Counted from the stretch's first letter, positions 1 through 5,241 are shown. The stretch is 7,317 nt of DNA from DASTSN01 sp035760665 (GCA_035760665.1 DASTSN010000100.1:1-7317), one strand, 5' to 3'. Program-made: numbers and translations. Notes: generated from the sequence alone by a model not told the origin.

Positions 1-39
1 AAAACAAAATTTATTGTACGCAGGGATTTGGTTGCGTAA
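1..39 (+). CDS. rplP: 50S ribosomal protein L16, C-terminal tail (partial)
   Basis: The first 13 codons of the window read KTKFIVRRDLVA followed by TAA at 37-39. This matches the usual end of ribosomal protein L16, which sits just upstream of rpmC in the S10/spc gene order of nearly all bacteria. L16 binds 23S rRNA near the tRNA elbow-binding region of the large subunit. Only the last 12 residues are present and the start lies outside the window. The stop is 26 bases before the rpmC start. The call rests on a short match plus gene order, both of which agree well. Confidence 0.88.
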   Translation, partial: KTKFIVRRDLVA

Positions 40-65
40 TCAACAATTTATAAACTGAACGAACG

Positions 66-278
66 ATGTCAAAGACAACCGATTTTTTAAAAAGCATCGA
101 GGGGCTCAGCGAAAGCGATCTGAAAGCACGCATCAAAGAAGATCAGTTGCGCCTGAAGAAACTGGAATTTGCTCATGCTATCTCCCCACTGGAGAATCCT
201 GTGAGCATCCGTGGACTTCGCCGGGAAATTGCCCGCCTGCAAACTGAACTCAGAAAAAAAGAATTAGGACTCAAATAA
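66..278 (+). CDS. rpmC: 50S ribosomal protein L29
   Basis: This 70-residue protein is ribosomal protein L29 (uL29), a two-helix protein near the polypeptide exit tunnel where nascent-chain factors such as trigger factor and SRP dock. Two helices are visible: residues about 6-35, with the motif SESDLKARI near the start, and residues about 43-66, with the family signature NPVSIRGLRREIAR at 44-57. Length is normal for the family (about 60-75). It starts with ATG after an A-rich leader without a Shine-Dalgarno sequence. It lies between rplP and rpsQ, the standard position, and ends 37 bases before rpsQ. Confidence 0.97.
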   Translation: MSKTTDFLKSIEGLSESDLKARIKEDQLRLKKLEFAHAISPLENPVSIRGLRREIARLQTELRKKELGLK

Positions 279-281
279 GAA

Positions 282-301
282 AGCCTTCATCATCAAAGGC
301 T
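282..301 (+). other. small hairpin between rpmC and rpsQ
   Basis: AGCCTT at 282-287 pairs perfectly with AAGGCT at 296-301 around an 8-base loop (CATCATCA). It begins 4 bases after the L29 stop codon. There is no T-run after it, so it is not a terminator. It could protect an mRNA end or be chance; function is unknown. Confidence 0.3.
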
Positions 302-315
302 AAAACTATAAAACA

Positions 316-573
316 ATGGCTGAAAGAAATTTACGTAAAACAAGGATTGGGGTGGTAACCAGCAATAAAATGGCCAAGACCATTACGGTTGCCGTTGAAA
401 GAAAAGTAAAGCACCCGATCTACGGTAAGTTCGTGAAGAAGACCACCAAGTTTCATGCACACGATGAAAAAAACGAGTGCAGCATTGGTGACCTTGTTAA
501 AATCATGGAAACTCGTCCGCTCAGCAAAACCAAGCGGTGGAGACTGGTGGAGATTGTAGAAAAAGTGAAGTAA
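316..573 (+). CDS. rpsQ: 30S ribosomal protein S17
   Basis: This 85-residue protein is ribosomal protein S17 (uS17), an OB-fold primary binder of 16S rRNA in the 5' domain that helps assemble the small subunit. The N-terminal half carries the RKTRIGVVTSNKM strand-turn and the region KHPIYGKFVKKTTKFHAHDE (33-52). The family signature GDLVKIMETRPLSKTKRW is at 58-75. Length is typical. The ATG follows an A-rich leader (AAAACTATAAAACA) with no Shine-Dalgarno sequence. It sits between rpmC and rplN, as expected. Confidence 0.98.
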   Translation: MAERNLRKTRIGVVTSNKMAKTITVAVERKVKHPIYGKFVKKTTKFHAHDEKNECSIGDLVKIMETRPLSKTKRWRLVEIVEKVK

Positions 574-617
574 TCCTTTTTGCTATCCAATAAACAACGT
601 TTAAAAAATAAAGTAAG

Positions 618-986
618 ATGATCCAGCAAGAAAGCCGTTTGAATGTTGCCGATAACAGTGGTGCCAAAGAAGTGCTTTGTATTCGTGTACTGGGCAACAG
701 CGGCCAGCGTTACGCTAAGATTGGCGATAAGATTGTCGTAACGGTCAAAGACGCTATACCGGCAGGCGGCATAAAAAAAGGAACTGTCACAAAGGCCGTC
801 ATCGTTCGCACTACCAATAAATTACGGCGGAAAGACGGATCATACATCCGTTTTGATGATAATGCCGTCGTGTTATTAAACCAGGCCGATGAACCCCGTG
901 GTACCCGTATTTTCGGACCCGTGGCCAGGGAGTTGAGAGATAAAGGGTATATGAAAATCGTTTCCCTGGCGCCAGAAGTATTATAA
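618..986 (+). CDS. rplN: 50S ribosomal protein L14
   Basis: This 122-residue protein is ribosomal protein L14 (uL14), a five-stranded barrel on the inter-subunit face of the large subunit. With L19 it forms bridges to 16S rRNA, and it is the docking site of the silencing factor RsfS. The N-terminus MIQQESRLNVADNSGAK is diagnostic. The family signature region spans about 60-86 (AVIVRTTNKLRRKDGSYIRF within it), and the C-terminal RGTRIFGPVARELR is at 94-107. Length equals the usual 122. The gene ends 74 bases before rplX. Confidence 0.98.
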   Translation: MIQQESRLNVADNSGAKEVLCIRVLGNSGQRYAKIGDKIVVTVKDAIPAGGIKKGTVTKAVIVRTTNKLRRKDGSYIRFDDNAVVLLNQADEPRGTRIFGPVARELRDKGYMKIVSLAPEVL

Positions 987-1040
987 AACCAACGTCAAGC
1001 GTACGAAATAGAACCTGAATTTTTTTATAACAATTAAAAG

Positions 1041-1052
1041 TCCCCTCGGGGA
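1041..1052 (+). promoter_or_regulatory. GC hairpin just upstream of rplX start
   Basis: TCCC at 1041-1044 pairs with GGGA at 1049-1052 around a CTCG tetraloop. It is followed by TTTAGGGT and then the rplX ATG at 1061, only 8 bases after the stem. The AGGG at 1056-1059 is too close to the ATG for normal Shine-Dalgarno spacing. The arrangement of hairpin plus G-run recurs before rplR. It may modulate L24 translation or be a copy of a dispersed intergenic repeat; neither is proven. Confidence 0.4.
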
Positions 1053-1060
1053 TTTAGGGT

Positions 1061-1396
1061 ATGAAGACAAGATTTAAACCAAAGTATAACATCAAAAAAG
1101 GCGATAGTGTAGTCATTATTGCCGGTGATGATAAAGACCCGGGTAAACCACGCAAAGTGAAAGAGGTGCTCGTGGAAGAAGGCAAAGTAATCGTGGAAGG
1201 TGTAAATATTGTCACCCGTCACACCAAGCCCAATGCCCAGAATACAAAAGGCGGGTTGGTGAAAAAAGAGGCTCCTGTTCACATCAGCAACGTAATGCTG
1301 TGGGATGCCAAAGCAAAAGCGCCGGCTAAAGTGAAAAGAACAAGAGAAAACGGAAAAGTTGTTCGTGTTTCCAAAAAATCAGGAGAAAAAATATAA
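1061..1396 (+). CDS. rplX: 50S ribosomal protein L24
   Basis: This 111-residue protein is ribosomal protein L24 (uL24), an early assembly initiator that binds 23S rRNA domain I and lies by the exit tunnel. A KOW-type SH3 barrel is seen at about residues 12-33, then the well-conserved GKVIVEGVNIVTRHTKPN (41-58) and KKEAPVHISNV (68-78), and a basic tail. Length is slightly above the usual 100-106. The KOW loop reads AGDDKDPGKPRKV, about two residues longer than the common GKDKGKxGKV form, and the usual glycine before the final KV is replaced by arginine. The identity is not in doubt. The ATG lies right after a hairpin, and the gene ends 37 bases before rplE. Confidence 0.97.
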   Translation: MKTRFKPKYNIKKGDSVVIIAGDDKDPGKPRKVKEVLVEEGKVIVEGVNIVTRHTKPNAQNTKGGLVKKEAPVHISNVMLWDAKAKAPAKVKRTRENGKVVRVSKKSGEKI

Positions 1397-1401
1397 TCCT
1401 G

Positions 1402-1416
1402 TCCCGTGCACCGGGA
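1402..1416 (+). other. hairpin in rplX-rplE gap
   Basis: TCCCG at 1402-1406 pairs with CGGGA at 1412-1416 around a 5-base loop (TGCAC). It is followed by A-rich DNA leading to the rplE ATG at 1434. In E. coli the S8 repressor-binding site lies around the rplE start. This small stem is in a similar place, but I cannot see the S8-binding core in it. It is not a terminator because no T-run follows. Confidence 0.35.
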
Positions 1417-1433
1417 AAAAATGAAAATAAATT

Positions 1434-2000
1434 ATGCAAACGAAGACATATTCTCCAAGGTTGGCAGATAAGTACAAAAAGGAAGTTGTACCTGCACTGG
1501 TAAAAAAATTTGGTTATACTTCTGTGATGCAAACCCCGCGGCTGGAAAAGATTTGCCTGAACAGGGGTGTGAACGGCGCAGTATCTGATAAAAAGATGGT
1601 TGACATAGCCGTGGATGAGTTGACCACCATTACCGGGCAGAAAGCTGTAGCCACCATGTCAAAAAAGGATATTTCCAACTTTAAACTGCGCAAAAACATG
1701 CCGATTGGTGCAAGAGTAACATTGCGTGGTGATAAAATGTATGAATTCCTGGACAGGCTGATTGCCGTAGCACTACCCCGCGTACGTGACTTTAAAGGCG
1801 TGAACGAGAAGTCTTTTGATGGAAGAGGAAACTATACGCTTGGTGTAACAGAGCAGATCATTTTCCCTGAAATTGATATTGATAAAGTGAATAAAATCAC
1901 CGGCCTTGATATCACTTTCGTAACCACCGCCAACACCGATGAAGAAGCATACGAGTTACTCAAAGAACTGGGTATGCCATTCAGGAATATTAAAAAGTAA
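1434..2000 (+). CDS. rplE: 50S ribosomal protein L5
   Basis: This 188-residue protein is ribosomal protein L5 (uL5), which binds 5S rRNA, forms part of the central protuberance and contacts the P-site tRNA. Features are the N-terminal YSPRLADKYKKEVVPAL, the L5 signature region at about 36-50 (RLEKICLNRGVNGAV), KKDISNFKLRKNMPIGARVTLR at about 77-98 and the RNA-binding C-terminal domain with LPRVRDFKGV (114-123). It is slightly longer than E. coli L5 (179), mostly at the two ends. The ATG follows an A-rich leader. The gene ends 25 bases before rpsN, the shortest gap in the window. Confidence 0.98.
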   Translation: MQTKTYSPRLADKYKKEVVPALVKKFGYTSVMQTPRLEKICLNRGVNGAVSDKKMVDIAVDELTTITGQKAVATMSKKDISNFKLRKNMPIGARVTLRGDKMYEFLDRLIAVALPRVRDFKGVNEKSFDGRGNYTLGVTEQIIFPEIDIDKVNKITGLDITFVTTANTDEEAYELLKELGMPFRNIKK

Positions 2001-2025
2001 TCAACTAAATTAAAAGAGATAAAAA

Positions 2026-2295
2026 ATGGCTAAAACATCAGTAAAAGCCAGGCAACTGAAAAGAGAAAAGCTGGTTAGCCAATACGCTGCAAAACGGGAG
2101 GCTTTGAAAAAAGCTGGCGACTGGAAAGCATTGGACGAACTGCCTAAAAATGCTTCACCGGTACGGTTAAAAAACCGTTGCCAGATCAGCGGCCGTCCGA
2201 AAGGGTATGTACGGTATTTCGGCATTTCCAGGATTGCCCTGCGTGACATGGCGCTGAACGGAAAAATTCCTGGGTTAAAGAAAGCGAGCTGGTAA
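2026..2295 (+). CDS. rpsN: 30S ribosomal protein S14, zinc-free form
   Basis: This 89-residue protein is ribosomal protein S14 (uS14), a late-assembling small-subunit head protein needed for tRNA binding. The C-terminal signature is clear: NRCQISGRPKGYVRYFGISR at 50-69 and IPGLKKASW at the end. Only one cysteine (52) is present and there is no CxxC pair, so it is the zinc-independent class; zinc-binding S14 is about 61 residues with two CxxC motifs. It is about 12 residues shorter than E. coli S14 (101), lacking part of the central insertion. Gene order L5-S14-S8 is standard. Confidence 0.98.
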   Translation: MAKTSVKARQLKREKLVSQYAAKREALKKAGDWKALDELPKNASPVRLKNRCQISGRPKGYVRYFGISRIALRDMALNGKIPGLKKASW

Positions 2296-2301
2296 AACCA
2301 G
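2289..2301 (+). other. hairpin spanning the rpsN stop codon
   Basis: CTGGT at 2289-2293 pairs with ACCAG at 2297-2301 around AAA, with an added G-T wobble at the base (2288/2302). The TAA stop (2293-2295) lies across the stem top and loop. The left arm encodes the conserved SW ending of S14, so only the right arm is free to vary. It may be chance. Confidence 0.25.
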
Positions 2302-2342
2302 TCCCGTTGTAAAACATTATCAAACTGAGTAATTGAAATAAA

Positions 2343-2741
2343 ATGGTAACAGATCCTATAGCAGATTTTCTGACAAGAATCCGGAATGCACAAATGGCCG
2401 GCCACCGCATTGTGGAGATACCTGCTTCCAATCTGAAAAAACGTATGACAGAAATCCTTTATCACCAGGGATATATTCTGAAATACAAATTTGAAGATGA
2501 TAATAAACAGGGCATTATTAAAATAGCGCTGAAATACGATCCGCAAACCAAGCAGCCTGCTATTCAGAGCCTGGAAAGAGTTAGCCGTCCGGGATTGCGT
2601 CAGTACGCAAAACCCGCTGATTTCCGCCGGGTGAAAAACGGACTGGGAGTGGCAATACTTTCCACTTCTAAAGGTGTAATGACCGATAAAGAAGCGAAAG
2701 TGCAAAATGTGGGTGGTGAAGTGCTGTGCTACGTTTACTAA
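2343..2741 (+). CDS. rpsH: 30S ribosomal protein S8
   Basis: This 132-residue protein is ribosomal protein S8 (uS8), which binds 16S rRNA helix 21 and organises the central domain. In E. coli it also represses translation of its own operon by binding near the rplE start. Seen here are the N-terminal DPIADFLTRIRNAQ (4-17), the central KQGIIKIALKY and the family signature LGVAILSTSKGVMTDKEA (101-118), ending in GGEVLCYVY. Length is normal (about 130). The ATG follows TTGAAATAAA, with no Shine-Dalgarno sequence. A 116-base gap rich in palindromes separates it from rplF. Confidence 0.98.
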   Translation: MVTDPIADFLTRIRNAQMAGHRIVEIPASNLKKRMTEILYHQGYILKYKFEDDNKQGIIKIALKYDPQTKQPAIQSLERVSRPGLRQYAKPADFRRVKNGLGVAILSTSKGVMTDKEAKVQNVGGEVLCYVY

Positions 2742-2753
2742 AGATGTAAGGCA

Positions 2754-2767
2754 AGAACAATTGTTCT
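2754..2767. repeat. 14-base perfect palindrome, rpsH-rplF gap
   Basis: AGAACAATTGTTCT is a perfect 14-base inverted repeat starting 12 bases after the S8 stop. As RNA it could form a 5-bp stem with an AAUU loop; as DNA it has the symmetry of a dimeric repressor site. It has no T-run after it. Function is unknown. It is one of three palindromes in this gap. Confidence 0.4.
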
Positions 2768-2802
2768 GAACTTGTAAAAAATTGCTGATACATTAAGCCG
2801 AA

Positions 2803-2824
2803 CCTATATAGGCTGACCGGTCAG
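2803..2824. repeat. two abutting perfect palindromes, rpsH-rplF gap
   Basis: CCTATATAGG (2803-2812) is followed without a gap by CTGACCGGTCAG (2813-2824), both perfect palindromes. In addition AGCC at 2796-2799 can pair with GGCT at 2811-2814, so alternative RNA folds exist. The second palindrome has the general shape of a two-fold symmetric operator, but no regulator gene is nearby. The site ends 33 bases before the rplF ATG. The surrounding gap has no recognisable Bacteroidota promoter (TAnnTTTG). Confidence 0.4.
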
Positions 2825-2857
2825 TAAAAATAAATAACAAATAAACTTAAAGATTGT

Positions 2858-3412
2858 ATGTCTCGTATAGGAAAAAAACCAATTCAAGTGCCCGCAGGCG
2901 TTACCATTACCGTTGGCAATGATAACGTGATGACTGTAAAAGGACCTAAAGGTGAATTGAAGCAGGCCATTGACCGTGATATTAAAGTGGAAGTGAAGGA
3001 TGGACAAATCCATTTTTTACGGCCTACTGACCAGATCCGTCATCGCTCCCTGCATGGTTTGTATCGTGCAATTGTAGCGAATCTTATCAAAGGTGTAACC
3101 GATGGCTACCAGCGCCGCCTCGAACTGATCGGTGTGGGTTTCAAAGCGTCAAATCAGGGAAACCTGCTCGACCTGTCACTGGGATATTCGCACAATATCA
3201 TCTTTGAAGTTCCAAAGGAAATCAAAGTTGCTACAGCACAGGAAAAAGGTCAAAATCCTACTATTACACTGGAAGGTATCGATAAACAGCTTATTGGTCA
3301 GGTTGCCGCCAAGTTGCGTGGTTTACGCAAGCCTGAGCCTTACAAAGGAAAAGGTGTACGCTATGTAGGTGAAGTGGTGCGGAAGAAAGCAGGTAAAGCT
3401 GCCGGTAAATAA
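2858..3412 (+). CDS. rplF: 50S ribosomal protein L6
   Basis: This 184-residue protein is ribosomal protein L6 (uL6), two repeated alpha/beta domains bound to 23S rRNA near the sarcin-ricin loop and the factor-binding site. The N-terminus MSRIGKKPIQVPAGV is diagnostic. Domain 1 covers roughly 1-80 and domain 2 roughly 85-175. The family signature PEPYKGKGVRY is at 159-169, followed by a basic tail (RKKAGKAAGK). Length is normal (about 177-185). It has a long leader (116 bases after rpsH) that holds palindromes, and a 127-base gap follows before rplR. Confidence 0.98.
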   Translation: MSRIGKKPIQVPAGVTITVGNDNVMTVKGPKGELKQAIDRDIKVEVKDGQIHFLRPTDQIRHRSLHGLYRAIVANLIKGVTDGYQRRLELIGVGFKASNQGNLLDLSLGYSHNIIFEVPKEIKVATAQEKGQNPTITLEGIDKQLIGQVAAKLRGLRKPEPYKGKGVRYVGEVVRKKAGKAAGK

Positions 3413-3479
3413 CGGTAATGCTTCTGCATAAAATCTAGCGTGAAGTTCATTTTGAAATAGATAAAATTTAAATAAACAT

Positions 3480-3504
3480 AAGTTTCTGGCAGTATCAGAG
3501 ACTT
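3480..3504 (+). promoter_or_regulatory. leader hairpin 1 upstream of rplR
   Basis: AAGTTTCTG at 3480-3488 pairs with CAGAGACTT at 3496-3504: nine pairs including one G-T wobble, with a 7-base loop (GCAGTAT). It stands 36 bases before the rplR ATG and only 5 bases before a second hairpin. No T-run follows, so termination is unlikely. Being in the longest gap of the window, it may be part of a translational control leader. This is inference. Confidence 0.45.
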
Positions 3505-3509
3505 CAAAA

Positions 3510-3525
3510 AACTCCACAGGGAGTT
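3510..3525 (+). promoter_or_regulatory. leader hairpin 2 plus G-run upstream of rplR
   Basis: AACTCC at 3510-3515 pairs with GGAGTT at 3520-3525 around ACAG, and GGGGG follows at 3526-3530. The L18 start codon is 14 bases after the stem. The right arm holds GGAG, a Shine-Dalgarno-like sequence, hidden in the stem. The hairpin-then-G-run layout resembles the element before rplX and may be a dispersed intergenic repeat. Confidence 0.45.
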
Positions 3526-3539
3526 GGGGGTAAACGATC

Positions 3540-3899
3540 ATGAATCCACAGACTAAATCAAAAAGACGGCAAAATATCCGCCACAGGATCCGCAGAAAAA
3601 TCAGCGGTACCACACAAAAACCACGTTTGTCGGTTTTCAGAAGCAACACGGATATTTATGTACAACTCATTGATGATACAAAAGGACTGACGCTGGCGTC
3701 AGCTTCTTCTAAGGATAAAGAAATCAAAGCGCAGAAAACCACCAAAACTGAAAAAAGTAAAATGGTAGGTGCAAGCATCGCCCGTAAGGCCACTGAACTT
3801 GGTTTAAAAGAAGTGGTATTTGACCGTGGCGGTTACCTGTATCACGGACGTGTAAAGGCCGTTGCAGATGGTGCGAGGGAAGCAGGTCTTGTGTTCTAA
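3540..3899 (+). CDS. rplR: 50S ribosomal protein L18
   Basis: This 119-residue protein is ribosomal protein L18 (uL18), which with L5 binds 5S rRNA and brings it into the central protuberance. It has the usual basic, flexible N-terminal arm (KSKRRQNIRHRIRRKISGT), then the core KPRLSVFRSNTDIYVQLIDD (27-46) and the conserved C-terminal FDRGGYLYHGRVKAVADGAR (94-113). Length is normal (about 117-122). The ATG at 3540 gives the expected N-terminus. It follows a double-hairpin leader and ends 33 bases before rpsE. Confidence 0.98.
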   Translation: MNPQTKSKRRQNIRHRIRRKISGTTQKPRLSVFRSNTDIYVQLIDDTKGLTLASASSKDKEIKAQKTTKTEKSKMVGASIARKATELGLKEVVFDRGGYLYHGRVKAVADGAREAGLVF

Positions 3900-3932
3900 C
3901 GAAATTTATAAATCATTTAATCTCCCGTATAA

Positions 3933-4451
3933 ATGTCAAAAGTTAATTTAAACAGAGTTAAAGCAGGTGACCTGGAATTGAAAGAAAAAGTGGTTGCCAT
4001 CAATCGCGTTGTAAAAACAACCAAAGGTGGCCGTACTTTCAGCTTCTCAGCTCTGGTTGTCGTAGGGAACGAAAATGGCGTGGTAGGACATGGACTGGGT
4101 AAGGCAAAAGAGGTGCAGGAAGCCATTACAAAAGGTATTGAAGACGCCAAAAAGAACCTGATTAAAGTGCCGGTGATGCACGGAACCATTCCCCATGATC
4201 AATGGGCGAAAGAAGGAGCTGCAAAGGTGCTGATTAAGCCCGCCGCACATGGTACAGGCGTAATTGCCGGGGGCAGCATGCGTGCTGTACTCGAAAGTGC
4301 TGGTGTAACTGACGTGTTGGCGAAATCGCTCGGCTCTGCCAATCCGCACAACGTGGTAAAAGCTACTTTTAAAGCCCTGGCTACTCTGCGTGAACCCATC
4401 AACGTTGCTAAAACCCGTTCGCTGGGACTTAAGAAAGTATTTAACGGATAA
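3933..4451 (+). CDS. rpsE: 30S ribosomal protein S5
   Basis: This 172-residue protein is ribosomal protein S5 (uS5), which helps shape the decoding centre and, with S3 and S4, the mRNA entry channel. The N-terminal S5 domain holds ELKEKVVAINRVVKTTKGGR (15-34, the loop of spectinomycin-related residues) and VVVGNENGVVGHGLGKAKEV (42-61). The C-terminal domain has AAHGTGVIAGGSMRAVLESAG (105-125) and KSLGSANPHNVVKATFKAL (131-149). Length is typical. The wording GHGLGKAKEV rather than GFGYGKAxEV fits Bacteroidota. The gene is followed by a large hairpin before rpmD. Confidence 0.98.
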   Translation: MSKVNLNRVKAGDLELKEKVVAINRVVKTTKGGRTFSFSALVVVGNENGVVGHGLGKAKEVQEAITKGIEDAKKNLIKVPVMHGTIPHDQWAKEGAAKVLIKPAAHGTGVIAGGSMRAVLESAGVTDVLAKSLGSANPHNVVKATFKALATLREPINVAKTRSLGLKKVFNG

Positions 4452-4462
4452 AAATCGGTTAC

Positions 4463-4504
4463 GGTTGCAGGCTATGATCAGCGAGTGATTTGTAGCCGGT
4501 AACC
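4463..4504 (+). promoter_or_regulatory. large hairpin upstream of rpmD
   Basis: The 42 bases fold into one long stem-loop. GGTTGC (4463-4468) pairs with GTAACC (4499-4504) with one wobble. After an A/G mismatch, GGCTATG (4470-4476) pairs with TGTAGCC (4491-4497) with two wobbles. After one bulged T, ATCA (4477-4480) pairs with TGAT (4486-4489), with loop GCGAG. That is 17 pairs. A second GGTTAC at 4457-4462 can pair with the same GTAACC instead. No T-run follows, so it is not a terminator; it ends 15 bases before the L30 start. A cis-acting RNA element is the likely reading. Confidence 0.55.
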
Positions 4505-4519
4505 TGAAAAAATACAGGT
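4502..4519 (+). promoter_or_regulatory. alternative hairpin over rpmD ribosome-binding region
   Basis: ACCTG at 4502-4506 can pair with CAGGT at 4515-4519, directly before the ATG at 4520, across an 8-base A-rich loop. The right arm holds the only AGG near the start. The left arm shares 4502-4504 with the closing pairs of the larger upstream hairpin, so the two folds exclude each other. This could act as a switch on L30 translation; it is inferred from base pairing only. Confidence 0.4.
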
Positions 4520-4699
4520 ATGAAAAAAATCAAGATAACACTGGTGAAAAGTCCGATAGACAGGCCTGAAAGGCAAAAACTAACATTGAAGGCGCTGGGA
4601 CTGAACAAAACCAATTCCACAAAAGAACTGGAAGCAACACCCCAGGTGTTGGGCATGGTGCGTAAAGTAAATCACCTGGTAAAAGTTGAAGAAGCTTAG
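4520..4699 (+). CDS. rpmD: 50S ribosomal protein L30
   Basis: This 59-residue protein is ribosomal protein L30 (uL30), a small large-subunit protein near the 5S rRNA and domain II. It reads MKKIKITLVKSPIDRPERQK at the start, then TLKALGLNKTNSTKELEATP (22-41) and the conserved VLGMVRKVNHLVKVEE tail. The family is usually 58-62 residues, so it is full length. It is the only gene here ending in TAG. Its place between rpsE and rplO is standard. The leader carries two mutually exclusive hairpins. L30 is absent from some bacteria but is intact here. Confidence 0.96.
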   Translation: MKKIKITLVKSPIDRPERQKLTLKALGLNKTNSTKELEATPQVLGMVRKVNHLVKVEEA

Positions 4700-4745
4700 T
4701 CGTTCCGGAGAACCGGCTTGGCATACACATTTCATTAAATAGCGA

Positions 4746-4758
4746 GGGGCGATTCCCC
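4746..4758 (+). other. small GC hairpin upstream of rplO
   Basis: GGGG at 4746-4749 pairs with CCCC at 4755-4758 around CGATT, 20 bases before the rplO ATG. Only four pairs are perfect, so it may be chance. It is listed because G/C-rich mini-hairpins also stand before rplX and rplR. Confidence 0.25.
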
Positions 4759-4778
4759 GTAAGTTAAAAATCAATAAA

Positions 4779-5228
4779 ATGAAACTACACGAATTAAGGC
4801 CCGCAAAAGGAGCCACTCACAAGGAAAAACGTATTGGCCGTGGCGATGGCTCAGGTCATGGGGGCACATCTACAAAAGGTACCAAAGGTCATCAGAGCCG
4901 CAGTGGTTTTAAAAATAAAATGGCGCATGAAGGGGGCCAGATGCCTATCCAGCGCCGCATCCCCAAACGCGGATTCAATAATATTCACCGGGTAGAGTAT
5001 AAGGTGTTTAACCTTGGTCAAATTGACCAATTGATCGAAAAGTATGATCTCAAAGAATTTTCCCTGGAAAATCTTTACATCAACGGGCTCATCAGCCAGA
5101 CAGATCGTGTGAAAATTCTGGGCAATGGCGAACTGAAGGCTAAACTGCCGTTCAAAGTAAACGCTGTAAGCGAAAAGGCAAAATCTGCTATTGAAGCTTC
5201 CGGCGGAACAGTGGAGATTGTAAAGTAA
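4779..5228 (+). CDS. rplO: 50S ribosomal protein L15
   Basis: This 149-residue protein is ribosomal protein L15 (uL15), a late-assembling large-subunit protein with a long basic arm running into 23S rRNA. The arm is seen as MKLHELRPAKGATHKEKRIG followed by the glycine-rich GRGDGSGHGGTSTKGTKGHQ (20-39) and GGQMPIQRRIPKRGF (52-66). The globular C-terminal domain covers about 75-149, with VKILGNGELKAKLPFKVNAV (111-130) and the SGGTVEIVK end. Length is normal (about 144-150). The ATG follows AAAAATCAATAAA. A terminator-like hairpin begins 13 bases after the stop. Confidence 0.98.
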   Translation: MKLHELRPAKGATHKEKRIGRGDGSGHGGTSTKGTKGHQSRSGFKNKMAHEGGQMPIQRRIPKRGFNNIHRVEYKVFNLGQIDQLIEKYDLKEFSLENLYINGLISQTDRVKILGNGELKAKLPFKVNAVSEKAKSAIEASGGTVEIVK

Positions 5229-5241
5229 TTCGTAACTTGCC

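Noticed and set aside
1019..1026. T-run after rplN as a terminator
   Set aside because: Seven T residues are present, but no stable stem precedes them.
1402..1416. S8 repressor-binding site at the rplX-rplE junction, as in E. coli
   Set aside because: A 5-bp hairpin is present in about the right place, but I cannot see the bulged core expected of the S8 site that mimics 16S helix 21. Kept only as an unassigned hairpin.
2010..2705. A 231-codon open frame on the minus strand across rpsN and rpsH
   Set aside because: It lies opposite two full-length conserved ribosomal protein genes, has no recognisable domain and is rich in Phe, Ser, Cys and His as expected from antisense of Lys/Glu-rich codons. 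It is a shadow frame.
3132..3368. A 78-codon + strand frame inside rplF
   Set aside because: It is a second frame within the conserved L6 gene and has no protein-like motif. L6 is uninterrupted in its own frame.
3904..3913. ATTTATAAAT palindrome between rplR and rpsE
   Set aside because: It is pure A/T in an AT-rich leader and expected by chance; it forms no stable RNA stem.
4705..4716. CCGG-AGAA-CCGG possible hairpin after rpmD
   Set aside because: It has only four pairs, competes with GTTC/GAAC in the same bases, and has neither a T-run nor a link to a start codon.
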